Source: Bacillota bacterium
Lineage (GTDB): Bacteria; Bacillota; UBA4882; UBA8346
DNA: 64,000 nt
Assembly: GCA_023426245.1 (NCBI GenBank)
Contig: JAFABB010000026.1
Span: forward strand, 31,638 to 95,637
Direction: 5' to 3'
Shown here piece after piece: positions 33,447 through 42,425 of this stretch (position 1 is the stretch's first letter; each line of letters starts with the position of its first letter). The notes under the pieces are model-generated. The model ran no database searches. It saw only the letters and a program-made list of their open reading frames with translations, and had not been told where the DNA came from. The position numbers were made by a program, and so were the translations under genes.

Positions 33447-33972
33447 AAAGATTCTCCTCTCTTGTTGCGGACGCTTGAGTAATCAACTTATTTAACTTAA
33501 GATCAGTAAAAATCTCCACGCCGGTTTAGCTTGGATCGGGATTGCCTGTTAAGCAATAAACTCGTTAAACGACCTGGACGCACACAATTACAATGAAAGA
33601 GTAAAATCAAGGTGAATTTTATGTGAATTAACAAAAAAAGACCAATACTATGCATACTATAACAAATTGGGCTAAAAGTCAACCATATTCAGATGCTTGA
33701 CCAATGGAGGAATTCGTTGATTATTGTGTAGCTGTGTCTATTGATTCATGGAAATATGGAATGGGGAGCTTTAAAAATTGTCATAGAGATAGAGACCCTG
33801 GGTTAAACTAATTGAGCACTCTTGGAATCCTTGATAACCCTTCCCAATCCCGCAAATATATGGTAAATGATTATCTTTTTTAGATATTTTACCTGCGGGT
33901 CAACTCGTATGGAAGGTTCAAAGAGTGCGCACCAATCCAAACATTTAACAAAATAATTTTCGAGGTGATGGT
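33447..33972. other. Intergenic region between divergent genes
   Basis: About 525 bases with the acyl-CoA synthetase promoter at its centre. No reading frame, RNA gene or strong hairpin was recognised elsewhere in it. Confidence 0.5.
33654..33682 (-). promoter_or_regulatory. Putative promoter of the acyl-CoA synthetase gene
   Basis: On the minus strand TTGACT (33682-33677), 17-base spacer, TAGTAT (33659-33654). It lies about 210 bases before the start codon, implying a long leader. Confidence 0.5.
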
Positions 33973-35262
33973 ATGAAAGTATTGATGCTTAGTTGGGAGT
34001 TTCCCCCAAAGATTGTGGGAGGGATAGCCCGCCATGTTTATGATCTCGCACTGGCTTTGGTAAAACAGGATGTCGAGGTTTCGGTAATTACCTGTGGGGT
34101 TCAAGATGCAGCCGATTATGAAACCATTCACGGAGTAAAAGTTTACCGGGTAGTTATGAACAATCCTTCAACTCCGGATTTTCTAACCTGGGTGCTGCAA
34201 TTGAATTTGAATATGACTGAAATGGCTAACCGCCTTGCCCTGCTGGGGGCTACTTTTGATATCATTCATGCCCATGACTGGCTGGCGGCATTCGCAGGTA
34301 AGAATTTAAAACACTCTTGGCAGATACCTTTGGTCTCAACGATTCATGCAACTGAATATGGACGCAACAATGGGCTTCATAATGAATTACAGCGGTATAT
34401 CAGTAATGTGGAGTGGTGGCTAGGTTATGAATCCTGGAGGGTTATTTGTTGTAGTAATTACATGAAAGCAGAACTACAAAGGGTTTTCCAAATGCCTGAA
34501 GATAAGATCCGAATCATTCCCAATGGAGTCTATCCCGGTGAATTTGAAAAAACCGCTCTCAACCCTGATGAAGTTCGCACACATTACTGTGCACCAGATG
34601 AGAAAATGATTTTTTACGTGGGACGGATTGTCCGGGAGAAAGGGTTGGGAGTTCTACTGGATGCGTATTCAAGAGTGCTGGGAGTTGAACCCAGTGCTAA
34701 ATTGGTGATTGCCGGGAAAGGCCCTTATCTGGAAGAATTAAAACATCGTGCATATCAATTGGGTATTTACCATCGCGTATATTTTGCCGGTTATATTGAC
34801 GACGATACCCGGAATGCATTGTATAAGGCGGCGACCATAGCTGTTTTCCCCAGTCTCTACGAACCTTTTGGTATTGTGGCTTTGGAGGGAATGGCTGCAG
34901 GCGCAGCTGTGATTGCTTCCGATGCGGGCGGATTGGGAGAGATTATTCGTCATGGAGAAAACGGTTTGAAGGTCTATTGCGATAATGTAAATTCCTTAGC
35001 GGATAATATGATCTGGGCCTTGCAGCATCCCGACCATCGTAACAAAATGAAAGCCTCAGCCCTTAAAGATGTACAACAGATTTACAGTTGGGACAAAATT
35101 GCAATCCAAACCCATAAGGTATATCGGGAAATCATCGAGGAAAATCAAAAATCCAATTGGCATGCGGTAATGCATGAAGAGGCAGCCCGGGAAATCATCA
35201 TGGCGAATATGATCAAAACGATAGAAGCTGAGGAAATGACTCGGTATCGCGATGTTCATTAG
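33973..35262 (+). CDS. Family 4 glycosyltransferase, glycogen-synthase-like
   Basis: A 429-residue GT-B enzyme. The N-terminal domain starts MKVLMLSWEFPPKIVGGIA, the glycine-rich acceptor/nucleotide loop of glycogen/starch synthase-like proteins, followed by HAHDWLA. The C-terminal domain has PNGVYPGEF, FYVGRIVREKG and the donor-binding E-x7-E block EPFGIVALEGMAAG. It probably transfers glucose or a related sugar from a nucleotide donor to a polysaccharide. GAGGTGATGGT precedes the ATG. A nucleotidyltransferase gene follows after a palindromic element, suggesting a common glycan pathway. Confidence 0.88.
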   Translation: MKVLMLSWEFPPKIVGGIARHVYDLALALVKQDVEVSVITCGVQDAADYETIHGVKVYRVVMNNPSTPDFLTWVLQLNLNMTEMANRLALLGATFDIIHAHDWLAAFAGKNLKHSWQIPLVSTIHATEYGRNNGLHNELQRYISNVEWWLGYESWRVICCSNYMKAELQRVFQMPEDKIRIIPNGVYPGEFEKTALNPDEVRTHYCAPDEKMIFYVGRIVREKGLGVLLDAYSRVLGVEPSAKLVIAGKGPYLEELKHRAYQLGIYHRVYFAGYIDDDTRNALYKAATIAVFPSLYEPFGIVALEGMAAGAAVIASDAGGLGEIIRHGENGLKVYCDNVNSLADNMIWALQHPDHRNKMKASALKDVQQIYSWDKIAIQTHKVYREIIEENQKSNWHAVMHEEAAREIIMANMIKTIEAEEMTRYRDVH

Positions 35263-35444
35263 TTCTTAGAAAGACGCGGAGCGGTTTTAGGGAAAGCGTG
35301 ATTATTCAAATATCCAGGTAGTCATCCATCCTTACTTTGTGCGGTCATTAAAGCTGGCCGATAGTAAGCAAAAGGGTAAAAGGCCTAATTTCGGACCCTA
35401 TCCCTTAAAGGGAAATCGTATGACTTTGGAGCTTTATCCTTAAG

Positions 35445-35580
35445 GGGGCTGTCCCAAAAGTAAATTCGCACGGTAAACGCACGCAGGATAAAGAAATACA
35501 TTATATTGAAATCAACATATTCGATGAAGCTATATATTGTATTTCTTATCGATTTTGAATTGCTTTTTTTAGACAGCCTC
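35445..35580. repeat. Palindromic mobile-repeat-like element, copy 2
   Basis: About 136 bases with ends GGCTGTCCCAAAAG and (inverted) GGCTGTCTAAAAAA, and inner arms AAGAAATACATTATAT (35491-35506) and the inverse TATATATTGTATTTCTT (35531-35547). It is the same family as 20077-20190 and 38166-38281 but has the variant end GGCTGTC. The element is itself bracketed by palindromes CCCTTAAAGGG (35402-35412) and CCCTTTAAGGG (35608-35618). Confidence 0.65.
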
Positions 35581-35654
35581 AATTTGTCCGGGATTTTAAT
35601 CAATTCCCTTTAAGGGAAGGCTAGAAACAGTATGCAATTTTAAGGAGGATTATA

Positions 35655-38138
35655 ATGAAAGCAGTTATTATGGCCGGAGGAAAAGGGACCCGACTGAGGC
35701 CTTTGACATGTTATAAACCAAAACCTATGACCCCGATAGCCAATCGACCGATGATGGAACATATCGTTAATCTGCTTAAGAAACATGGTTTCACGGAAGT
35801 CATGGCAACTTTGTTTTATTTACCTCAGGAGATCGAAAACTATTTCGGGAATGGGCAAAAGTTCGGCATCCAGATGCAATATTTTATTGAAGAAACCCCG
35901 TTGGGAACGGCGGGAAGTGTCCGTAACGGCGCAGAATTTTTAAATGAAACTTTTTTGGTCATTAGTGGGGACGCTTTAACAGATATCGACTTAACCAGGG
36001 CAGTTGATTTCCACCGGTCCAAGGGGGCTGTTGCGACCCTTGTATTGACAAAAGTAAATAATCCTCTCGAATACGGAGTTGTGATTACAGATGAAGAGGG
36101 CAGGGTTAAGCGTTTCCTAGAAAAGCCCGGATGGGGTGAGGTTTTTAGTGATACGGTGAATACGGGAATTTATATTTTAGAACCGCGCATTTTTGACTAC
36201 TTTCAAAAGGGGCAAATCTTTGATTTCAGCAAAGATCTTTTTCCGTTATTACAAGCCAAAAACGAACCCTTATATGGCTATGTGGCTTCAGGTTACTGGT
36301 CGGATATAGGCAATCTGGAACAATATCGTCAAGCCCATTATGATGTATTGACGGGCAAAGTAAGCGTGGAGAAGGCGGGAAAGGAGATAACCCCCGGAAT
36401 TTGGGTTGGCGAAGGAGTCGAAATTGATCCGGGGGCAAAGATTATGGCTCCGGCGTTGTTGGGTAATTATGTGAAAATTGCCGACCGGGTTAGTATAGGA
36501 GGAATGTCGGTCATTGGAGACTATGGGACCCTCCAAAGCGGCTCCGAAGTCGAGCATAGTATTTTATGGAGCCATTGTTATATGGGAGGGGACTGTGAAG
36601 TAAATGGAGCTATCATTTGTCAAAATGTCCGTCTAAAAGGAAGAAATACCATCCATGAAGGAGCGGTGCTTGGGGAAAATGTTAATATAGGCATACGGGC
36701 AATTGTAAAACCTTCAGTAAGGGTTTGGCCCCATAAAGATATTGATAGCGGTTCGATTTTAAACGACAGTTTAATCTGGTCGCTTAAGGGTTCGAGGAGC
36801 CTTTTCGGGAATAGAGGAATTTCCGGTATCATCAATCAGGAAATCAATCCGGAATTTGTAGCGAAAATAGGCGGTGTTTTGGGAGCCCATTTAAAGCCTG
36901 GTGCTAAAATTGTAGTCAGTTCGGATAATTACCGAGCTGCAAGAGTATTAAAAAGAGCGCTGGTTTCGGGAGTCTTGGCGGCAGGCGTTGATGTTTACGA
37001 CCTGGGCACCATACCGTCATCGGCGACAAGATACGCTATTCCATCTTTGGGAGTTAGAGGTGGAGTTCATCTTCGGATGAGTCCTCAACAAACCGACGGT
37101 ATGGTGATAGAATTTTTCGATCATTCCGGCTTGTATATTGATAAAAACAACGAGCGGGCTTTAGAAAATGCATATTTTTGTGAGGATTTCTTAAGGGTAG
37201 AGGCAGGTGCCATGGGCGAATTAGCATTTGTTCCCCATTTGATAGAACCTTATTTAGACGGATTATTGAATTCCGAAGCGAGAGAATTGATTCAAGCAAG
37301 GCATTATAAAATGGTTATTCATTACGATAATGGCAGCCTTTCCCTGATCCTGCCCAGTTTATTGGACAAGCTGGGGGGTGAAATTGTTTTTGCCGAAAAT
37401 CAATCCGGGGATTCAATTCACCGTGTAAGGCCATTAAAAGAATTAGCCCGGATAATGAGTGTTGTTGCGGAACAAATCAAATCTTCCGGGGCCGATTTTG
37501 GAATTATCACCGGGAATGATGGTGAAAAATTTATTATTCTGGATGAACACGGTGAATTGTTAAAGGATGAACAATTAACGGCGCTTCTTGCATTTTGGGT
37601 TTTAAAATATAAACCCCAAGCCACCATAGCGGTTCAAGTTACGGCGCCCCAATTTATTGAGGAGATAGCACGGCAGTTTCATGGTCAAGTCATCCGTACG
37701 AAAGCCAATCCTCGCTCAATGATGGAAAAGGTAGCTCAGGAAAGGCTATTTCCGTCGGCGGATGGGAGAAACTTATATCAACCGGAGTATGACTCATTGG
37801 TATGTCTGGTGAAAGTAATGGAATTATTGGCCAGGGAGCGATTATCTTTATCTGAGGCCAAAATGCTGATACCTAATGTTGAAAGAAGCTACCGGGAAGC
37901 CGATTGTTCCTGGGAAGATAAAGGGCGGATCATGCGAAATTTGTTTGAAGAAAATAAAAATCGTCCTCTGGAAATGACTGACGGACTCAAAGTATTTCAT
38001 GAACAGGGTTGGGCGCTAGTTTTACCTGATGCCGAAGAGCCGATTTTTAAAATTTATTCTGAGGCCAATACATCCGAAGAAGCCGACGCCTTGAGTCAGA
38101 TTTATTTGACCCGGATTCATCAGTTGCAGTCAGAATAA
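35655..38138 (+). CDS. Sugar-1-phosphate nucleotidyltransferase fused to a degenerate phosphomannomutase-like domain
   Basis: An 827-residue protein in three parts. Residues 1-235 are a nucleotidyltransferase (AGGKGTRLRPLT, then KPMTPIANRP). About 245-370 form a left-handed beta-helix of hexapeptide repeats. About 385-820 correspond to an alpha-phosphohexomutase domain. The phospho-serine loop of active mutases (T-A-S-H-N-P) is absent; the equivalent region reads GGVHLRMSPQQTDG, so the mutase part is probably structural or regulatory. Fused proteins of this type are annotated mannose-1-phosphate guanylyltransferase/phosphomannomutase. The ATG has AAGGAGG upstream. It likely supplies a nucleotide sugar for the preceding glycosyltransferase. 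Confidence 0.88.
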   Translation: MKAVIMAGGKGTRLRPLTCYKPKPMTPIANRPMMEHIVNLLKKHGFTEVMATLFYLPQEIENYFGNGQKFGIQMQYFIEETPLGTAGSVRNGAEFLNETFLVISGDALTDIDLTRAVDFHRSKGAVATLVLTKVNNPLEYGVVITDEEGRVKRFLEKPGWGEVFSDTVNTGIYILEPRIFDYFQKGQIFDFSKDLFPLLQAKNEPLYGYVASGYWSDIGNLEQYRQAHYDVLTGKVSVEKAGKEITPGIWVGEGVEIDPGAKIMAPALLGNYVKIADRVSIGGMSVIGDYGTLQSGSEVEHSILWSHCYMGGDCEVNGAIICQNVRLKGRNTIHEGAVLGENVNIGIRAIVKPSVRVWPHKDIDSGSILNDSLIWSLKGSRSLFGNRGISGIINQEINPEFVAKIGGVLGAHLKPGAKIVVSSDNYRAARVLKRALVSGVLAAGVDVYDLGTIPSSATRYAIPSLGVRGGVHLRMSPQQTDGMVIEFFDHSGLYIDKNNERALENAYFCEDFLRVEAGAMGELAFVPHLIEPYLDGLLNSEARELIQARHYKMVIHYDNGSLSLILPSLLDKLGGEIVFAENQSGDSIHRVRPLKELARIMSVVAEQIKSSGADFGIITGNDGEKFIILDEHGELLKDEQLTALLAFWVLKYKPQATIAVQVTAPQFIEEIARQFHGQVIRTKANPRSMMEKVAQERLFPSADGRNLYQPEYDSLVCLVKVMELLARERLSLSEAKMLIPNVERSYREADCSWEDKGRIMRNLFEENKNRPLEMTDGLKVFHEQGWALVLPDAEEPIFKIYSEANTSEEADALSQIYLTRIHQLQSE

Positions 38139-38165
38139 TATCAAAATATTATAAAATAGAAAAAC

Positions 38166-38281
38166 AGGCTGTTACAAAAGATTTTTAATGGATAGAGATA
38201 TACAATATATTGGCAAGCAAACCTAAATTGGATTCAATATATTGTATATCTCATCGTTTTTTAATTATTTTGCAACAGCCC
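38166..38281. repeat. Palindromic mobile-repeat-like element, copy 3
   Basis: About 116 bases with ends GGCTGTTACAAAAG and (inverted) GGGGCTGTTGCAAAA, and inner arms GAGATATACAATATAT (38195-38210) and its inverse (38237-38252). It sits right after the nucleotidyltransferase stop and is flanked by a T-rich tail, so it could also terminate transcription. Confidence 0.7.
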
Positions 38282-38388
38282 CTTTTATTAGGACTTTATT
38301 TTTCATAAAGAAGAATTACGATATTTAAAAAGAAAATTTATTGGTATAGACAGGAGGAATTCTAAATTTTTGCTAGAAATATTATTCG

Positions 38389-38398
38389 CAAACGTTTG
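38389..38398. promoter_or_regulatory. LacI-family operator O1 upstream of the GH3 locus
   Basis: CAAACGTTTG within GCAAACGTTTGT. Perfect 10-base palindrome with the central CG typical of LacI/GalR operators, identical in inverted orientation to 38608-38619. Confidence 0.65.
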
Positions 38399-38608
38399 TT
38401 AAAAAATAAAAATCTTTTCCCTGTTTCCATAGGAATAATCCTGTAAAATATGGTAATTCCTTAAAAAATCAGAATTGTCCAATGAAAAGGGATGCGAACC
38501 ATTATCAAGGAATCACGGTATAGATTCTCATAATCTATTTTCATGATAAATAGAGAATATGTTGGCTTCAACTGAATAAATTGATCTTATAAAAGATGGC
38601 CGTTTTAA

Positions 38609-38618
38609 CAAACGTTTG
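38609..38618. promoter_or_regulatory. LacI-family operator O2 upstream of the GH3 locus
   Basis: CAAACGTTTG within ACAAACGTTTGC, 220 bases from O1 and about 100 bases before the GH3 start, just after a possible -10 (TATAAA, about 38590). Two sites at this distance would permit looping. No LacI-type regulator gene lies in the window. Confidence 0.65.
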
Positions 38619-38720
38619 CTGGAAATATCTTCATTCATGAATTTGTACATTATAGAACCGGGAACTATAATGTTTTCGTGAAATCCGGGAAGATCACATT
38701 GATTACATGGAGGGTTTCAA

Positions 38721-40895
38721 ATGTCGGTTCAACCTGAGAATTATGATGAAACCTTAAGCTTTGAGGAACGGGCTAAAAATTTGGTATCAAGAATGACTTT
38801 GGAAGAAAAAGTAAGTCAGATGGTTTATAATGCACCGGCAATACCCAGGTTAGGCATTCCTTCATATAATTGGTGGAATGAGGCGTTACATGGTGTTGCA
38901 AGAGCAGGAACAGCCACGGTTTTTCCGCAAGCGATCGGAATGGCGGCGACTTTTGATGAAAACTTAATTTATCAAGTCGCAGATATTGTTTCTACCGAAG
39001 CCCGCGCAAAATATCATGAGGCTCAGCGGAATAACGACCATGGCATATATAAAGGGTTAACATTTTGGTCGCCGAATTTGAATATATTTCGTGATCCGCG
39101 GTGGGGCCGGGGTCATGAAACATATGGGGAAGATCCTTACTTAACCGGTAGACTTGGTGTGGCATTCATTAAAGGACTTCAGGGAAACGATGGAGTTTAC
39201 TTAAAAACGGCGGCCTGCGCTAAACATTTCGCCGTTCATAGCGGGCCGGAGGGCGAACGGCATAGTTTCAATGCGGTTGTATCCGAGAAGGATTTGTGGG
39301 AAACTTATCTTCCGGCTTTTAAAGAATGTGTTAAAGAAGCGAATGTTGCTGGAGTCATGGGCGCTTATAACCGTACCAACGGCGAACCGTGTTGCGGGAG
39401 TAAAACATTATTACAAAAAATACTCCGTGGAGAATGGGGTTTTAACGGATATATAACCTCGGATTGCTGGGCGATTAAAGATTTTCATGAGAACCATATG
39501 GTTACCAAAACCGCTCCGGAGTCGGTGGCCCTGGCTGTCAATAATGGCTGTGACTTGAACTGCGGCAATATGTATTTGAATTTGCTTCTAGCCCATCAAG
39601 AAGGCTTGGTAGATGAAGAGACAATCGATAAGTCTGTAATCCGTTTGATGTTCATTCGAATGAAACTGGGAATGTTTGATGCTCAGGAATGTGTTCCATA
39701 TAGTGCAATACCTTACGAAAAGAATGATTGTAACGAACATCGGCAATTTGCCCTGGATGTATCCAGAAAATCTTTGGTGCTGTTGAAAAATGCCAATCAC
39801 TTATTACCCCTTGATAAATCCAAAATCAAATCGATCGGTGTTATCGGGCCTAACGCCGATAGCAGGGCCGCCCTCATGGGGAATTATTGCGGAACCGCTT
39901 CGCGCTATGGGACGGTGCTGGAGGGAATTGCTCAGGCTGTTGAAGAACCTGTCCGGGTGTACTATAGCCAGGGATGTCATTTATATAAAGATAAAGTCGA
40001 AGGGCTGGCCGATCCTAAAGACCGTTTTGCCGAGGCGATCGCTGTTGCTCGGAAAAGTGATGTTGTTGTCATGTGTTTGGGGCTCGATGCTACGATTGAG
40101 GGAGAACAAGGTGATACATCCAATGAATACGCCAGTGGCGACAAAAACCATTTAAATTTACCCGGACTGCAACAAGAACTCCTTGAAACCGTATTTAAAG
40201 TTGGGAAACCTGTTATTTTAGTTCTTCTTTCGGGAAGCGCCTTAGCGGTGAGCTGGGCTGACACTCACATCCCGGCGATCATTCAAGCTTGGTATCCTGG
40301 AGCTGAAGGCGGGAAAGCTGTTGCTTCCTTGATATTTGGTGATTACAGTCCATCGGCGCGTTTACCGGTTACGTTTTACCGAAGTACCGAGGAACTGCCC
40401 GATTTTAGTGATTATTCCATGAATAACCGGACATACCGTTACATGAAGGGTGAAGCTCTTTATCCATTCGGATACGGTTTGAGCTATACCCGATTTGAAT
40501 ATCGGGAATTGAGACTGACCGGGACCCAAATCAAGGCCGGTGAAAGTGTTTTTTGTAGGGTAAAAGTAAAAAATGCCGGCCGGTATCCGGCGGAAGAAGC
40601 GGTCCAATTATATCTGAAGGATTTGGAGGCCAGCGTGGTTGTTCCCAACTGGCAATTGCGGGGAATCCGGAAAGTATTTCTTCAGCCCGGCCAGGAGCAG
40701 GAAATTTCCTTTGAGATTACTCCCCGGTTGATGGCTCTCGTTAACGAGGAAGGAAAATATATCCTGGAACCGGGCATATTTGAAGTTTATGTTGGGGGAA
40801 GTCAACCTGACGCAAGAAGTCAGGAGCTAACCGGATTTAAAGTGTTGAAGACAGGATTTGAGGTTGCGGGCTCACCGGTTGAAATGGAGTACTAA
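38721..40895 (+). CDS. GH3 beta-xylosidase/beta-glucosidase
   Basis: A 724-residue family 3 glycoside hydrolase with no signal peptide, so cytoplasmic. Order: TIM-barrel domain (about 1-330) with KHFAVHSGPEG and the catalytic nucleophile D248 in TSDCWAIKDF; alpha/beta sandwich domain (about 350-570); fibronectin III-like C-terminal domain (about 610-700). The SDCWA context, rather than SDW, is found in many xylosidase-type members. GGAGGG precedes the ATG at 38721. It is first in a locus with a sugar importer, GH43 and GH1 enzymes, consistent with use of xylo- or gluco-oligosaccharides. Confidence 0.93.
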   Translation: MSVQPENYDETLSFEERAKNLVSRMTLEEKVSQMVYNAPAIPRLGIPSYNWWNEALHGVARAGTATVFPQAIGMAATFDENLIYQVADIVSTEARAKYHEAQRNNDHGIYKGLTFWSPNLNIFRDPRWGRGHETYGEDPYLTGRLGVAFIKGLQGNDGVYLKTAACAKHFAVHSGPEGERHSFNAVVSEKDLWETYLPAFKECVKEANVAGVMGAYNRTNGEPCCGSKTLLQKILRGEWGFNGYITSDCWAIKDFHENHMVTKTAPESVALAVNNGCDLNCGNMYLNLLLAHQEGLVDEETIDKSVIRLMFIRMKLGMFDAQECVPYSAIPYEKNDCNEHRQFALDVSRKSLVLLKNANHLLPLDKSKIKSIGVIGPNADSRAALMGNYCGTASRYGTVLEGIAQAVEEPVRVYYSQGCHLYKDKVEGLADPKDRFAEAIAVARKSDVVVMCLGLDATIEGEQGDTSNEYASGDKNHLNLPGLQQELLETVFKVGKPVILVLLSGSALAVSWADTHIPAIIQAWYPGAEGGKAVASLIFGDYSPSARLPVTFYRSTEELPDFSDYSMNNRTYRYMKGEALYPFGYGLSYTRFEYRELRLTGTQIKAGESVFCRVKVKNAGRYPAEEAVQLYLKDLEASVVVPNWQLRGIRKVFLQPGQEQEISFEITPRLMALVNEEGKYILEPGIFEVYVGGSQPDARSQELTGFKVLKTGFEVAGSPVEMEY

Positions 40896-41039
40896 TCACT
40901 GGCATTCCTAAGGATTATTGGAAATAAAAACATATATAGCAAATGAAGGATATGTTCGGGAGGTGAGGGAATCCAAATTTAGTGATGGTGGCATCTGTTT
41001 GAATTAGATGAAAGAGAAAAGAATGGAGGAAAAAGAAGA

Positions 41040-42305
41040 ATGAAAAAAGTAGTTTTAATCTTTTGCCTGTTTGCTTTGGTGGTTGCCTTAATGATTCCAG
41101 TGTATGCGGCTCCGAAAGTTACACTTACCGTATGGGCTGTTGATCCCATTGATAATGCCGAAAAACCCGATGCTGCTTATGTTCGGGCTATGGCAAGAAG
41201 TTTTCAAGAGAAAAACCCGGATATTAAATTGGATTGGATTGCTTTTGGCACCCAAGGTTCACCCTTAAATGATAAATTAAAAATCTCTTTAGCTAATAAC
41301 CAAGGCCCCGATATTTTCCAAAGCTGGGGCGGTTCTTTTATGGGTCAGTTTGCTGAAGCCGGTAAACTGCTTGATCTTACCAAAGAACTGTCCTCGGTAA
41401 AGACTAGCCCTGCCGCTAAAGCAGCGATGAGCTATAAGGGGAAAGTTTATGGAGTAGCACCGTTTTTCGCAGTAGCCGGTTTATTTGTAAATGAAGGAAT
41501 CTTTAAAAAATATGGTTTAAACATCCCTACAACCTTTGATGAATTTGAAAAAACCGCCGAAATCTTAAAAGAAAAAGGTGTTCAGCCAGTGGCGGTTGGT
41601 GGTAAGGACCAATGGCCGGTTCTGGCTACTTATATGTACTTAGTAAACCGTTATGGCGGAGATGTCTTTGATAGCGCAGTTGCCAGAAAAACCAGATTTG
41701 ATTCGACTGCTTTCGTACAAGCCGCTCAAAAATATCAAGAATGGGCCCAAAAGGGATTTTTCGGTACTAAACCTTTATCGGAGGGGTATAGTGATGCCCA
41801 ACTTTTAATGTGTACCGGTAAGGCAGCCATGCAAATTTCAGGTTCCTGGTTATGTGGTTTGTATTCCGATCCGAAACAAACCGACCAAACTATCGGTTGC
41901 TATGCAGTTCCAGTTGTAAAGGGTGGTAAAGGTTCGATAGGCGATGTGATGGGTATGACCGATGTAGGATTTACCGCTACCAAGCTTGCAGCAAACAAGA
42001 AAGCTGCTATTGTGAGGTTTATGAAATATGCTATGAGTGTTGAAGCCTGTCAGGCTGAACCCGGAAGGGTTTGCTCGGTACCGGGCGTGAAAGCACCGAC
42101 AAGACTTACCGGTATGGCTGCGAGCAACGTTTTGGGAAAAGCCAAAAACGTCCAGTTTTGGTGGGATCAGAATTTGCCAGCTACAGTCTCGACTCCTGTA
42201 AATACCACGATTCAAAGTTTCTTCTTAGCGGATACTGATGTGAAAAAGTCATTGACGAAATTTGAAGAATTAGTAGAAGAAAATATGGGACCTATCAAAA
42301 AGTAA
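41040..42305 (+). CDS. Sugar ABC transporter substrate-binding protein
   Basis: A 421-residue extracellular solute-binding protein of family 1. A signal peptide spans residues 1-24 (MKKVVLIFCLFALVV, then PVYAAP), without a lipobox. Mature sequence opens KVTLTVWAVDPIDN and contains GPDIFQSWGGSF and GKAAMQISGSWLCG, usual for oligosaccharide binders. GGAGG precedes the ATG. The neighbouring hydrolases suggest xylo-oligosaccharide or beta-glucoside uptake. Confidence 0.93.
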   Translation: MKKVVLIFCLFALVVALMIPVYAAPKVTLTVWAVDPIDNAEKPDAAYVRAMARSFQEKNPDIKLDWIAFGTQGSPLNDKLKISLANNQGPDIFQSWGGSFMGQFAEAGKLLDLTKELSSVKTSPAAKAAMSYKGKVYGVAPFFAVAGLFVNEGIFKKYGLNIPTTFDEFEKTAEILKEKGVQPVAVGGKDQWPVLATYMYLVNRYGGDVFDSAVARKTRFDSTAFVQAAQKYQEWAQKGFFGTKPLSEGYSDAQLLMCTGKAAMQISGSWLCGLYSDPKQTDQTIGCYAVPVVKGGKGSIGDVMGMTDVGFTATKLAANKKAAIVRFMKYAMSVEACQAEPGRVCSVPGVKAPTRLTGMAASNVLGKAKNVQFWWDQNLPATVSTPVNTTIQSFFLADTDVKKSLTKFEELVEENMGPIKK

Positions 42306-42339
42306 TAAAAAGGTCTTTGTAAAACGCAAACTGTTTTCG

Positions 42340-42375
42340 AGATTCCGGAACGAAGATTGATTCGTTCCGGAATCT
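42340..42375 (+). terminator. Strong stem-loop between binding-protein and permease genes
   Basis: AGATTCCGGAACGAA (42340-42354) and its exact complement (42361-42375) form a 15-pair stem with a six-base loop, followed by a short T stretch. In such operons this usually limits read-through and protects upstream mRNA, so the binding protein is made in excess. Confidence 0.75.
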
Positions 42376-42425
42376 AGGTTCTTTTCTGTAGATTATACAT
42401 ATTAAATGAATTGGGGTGGGTATTG

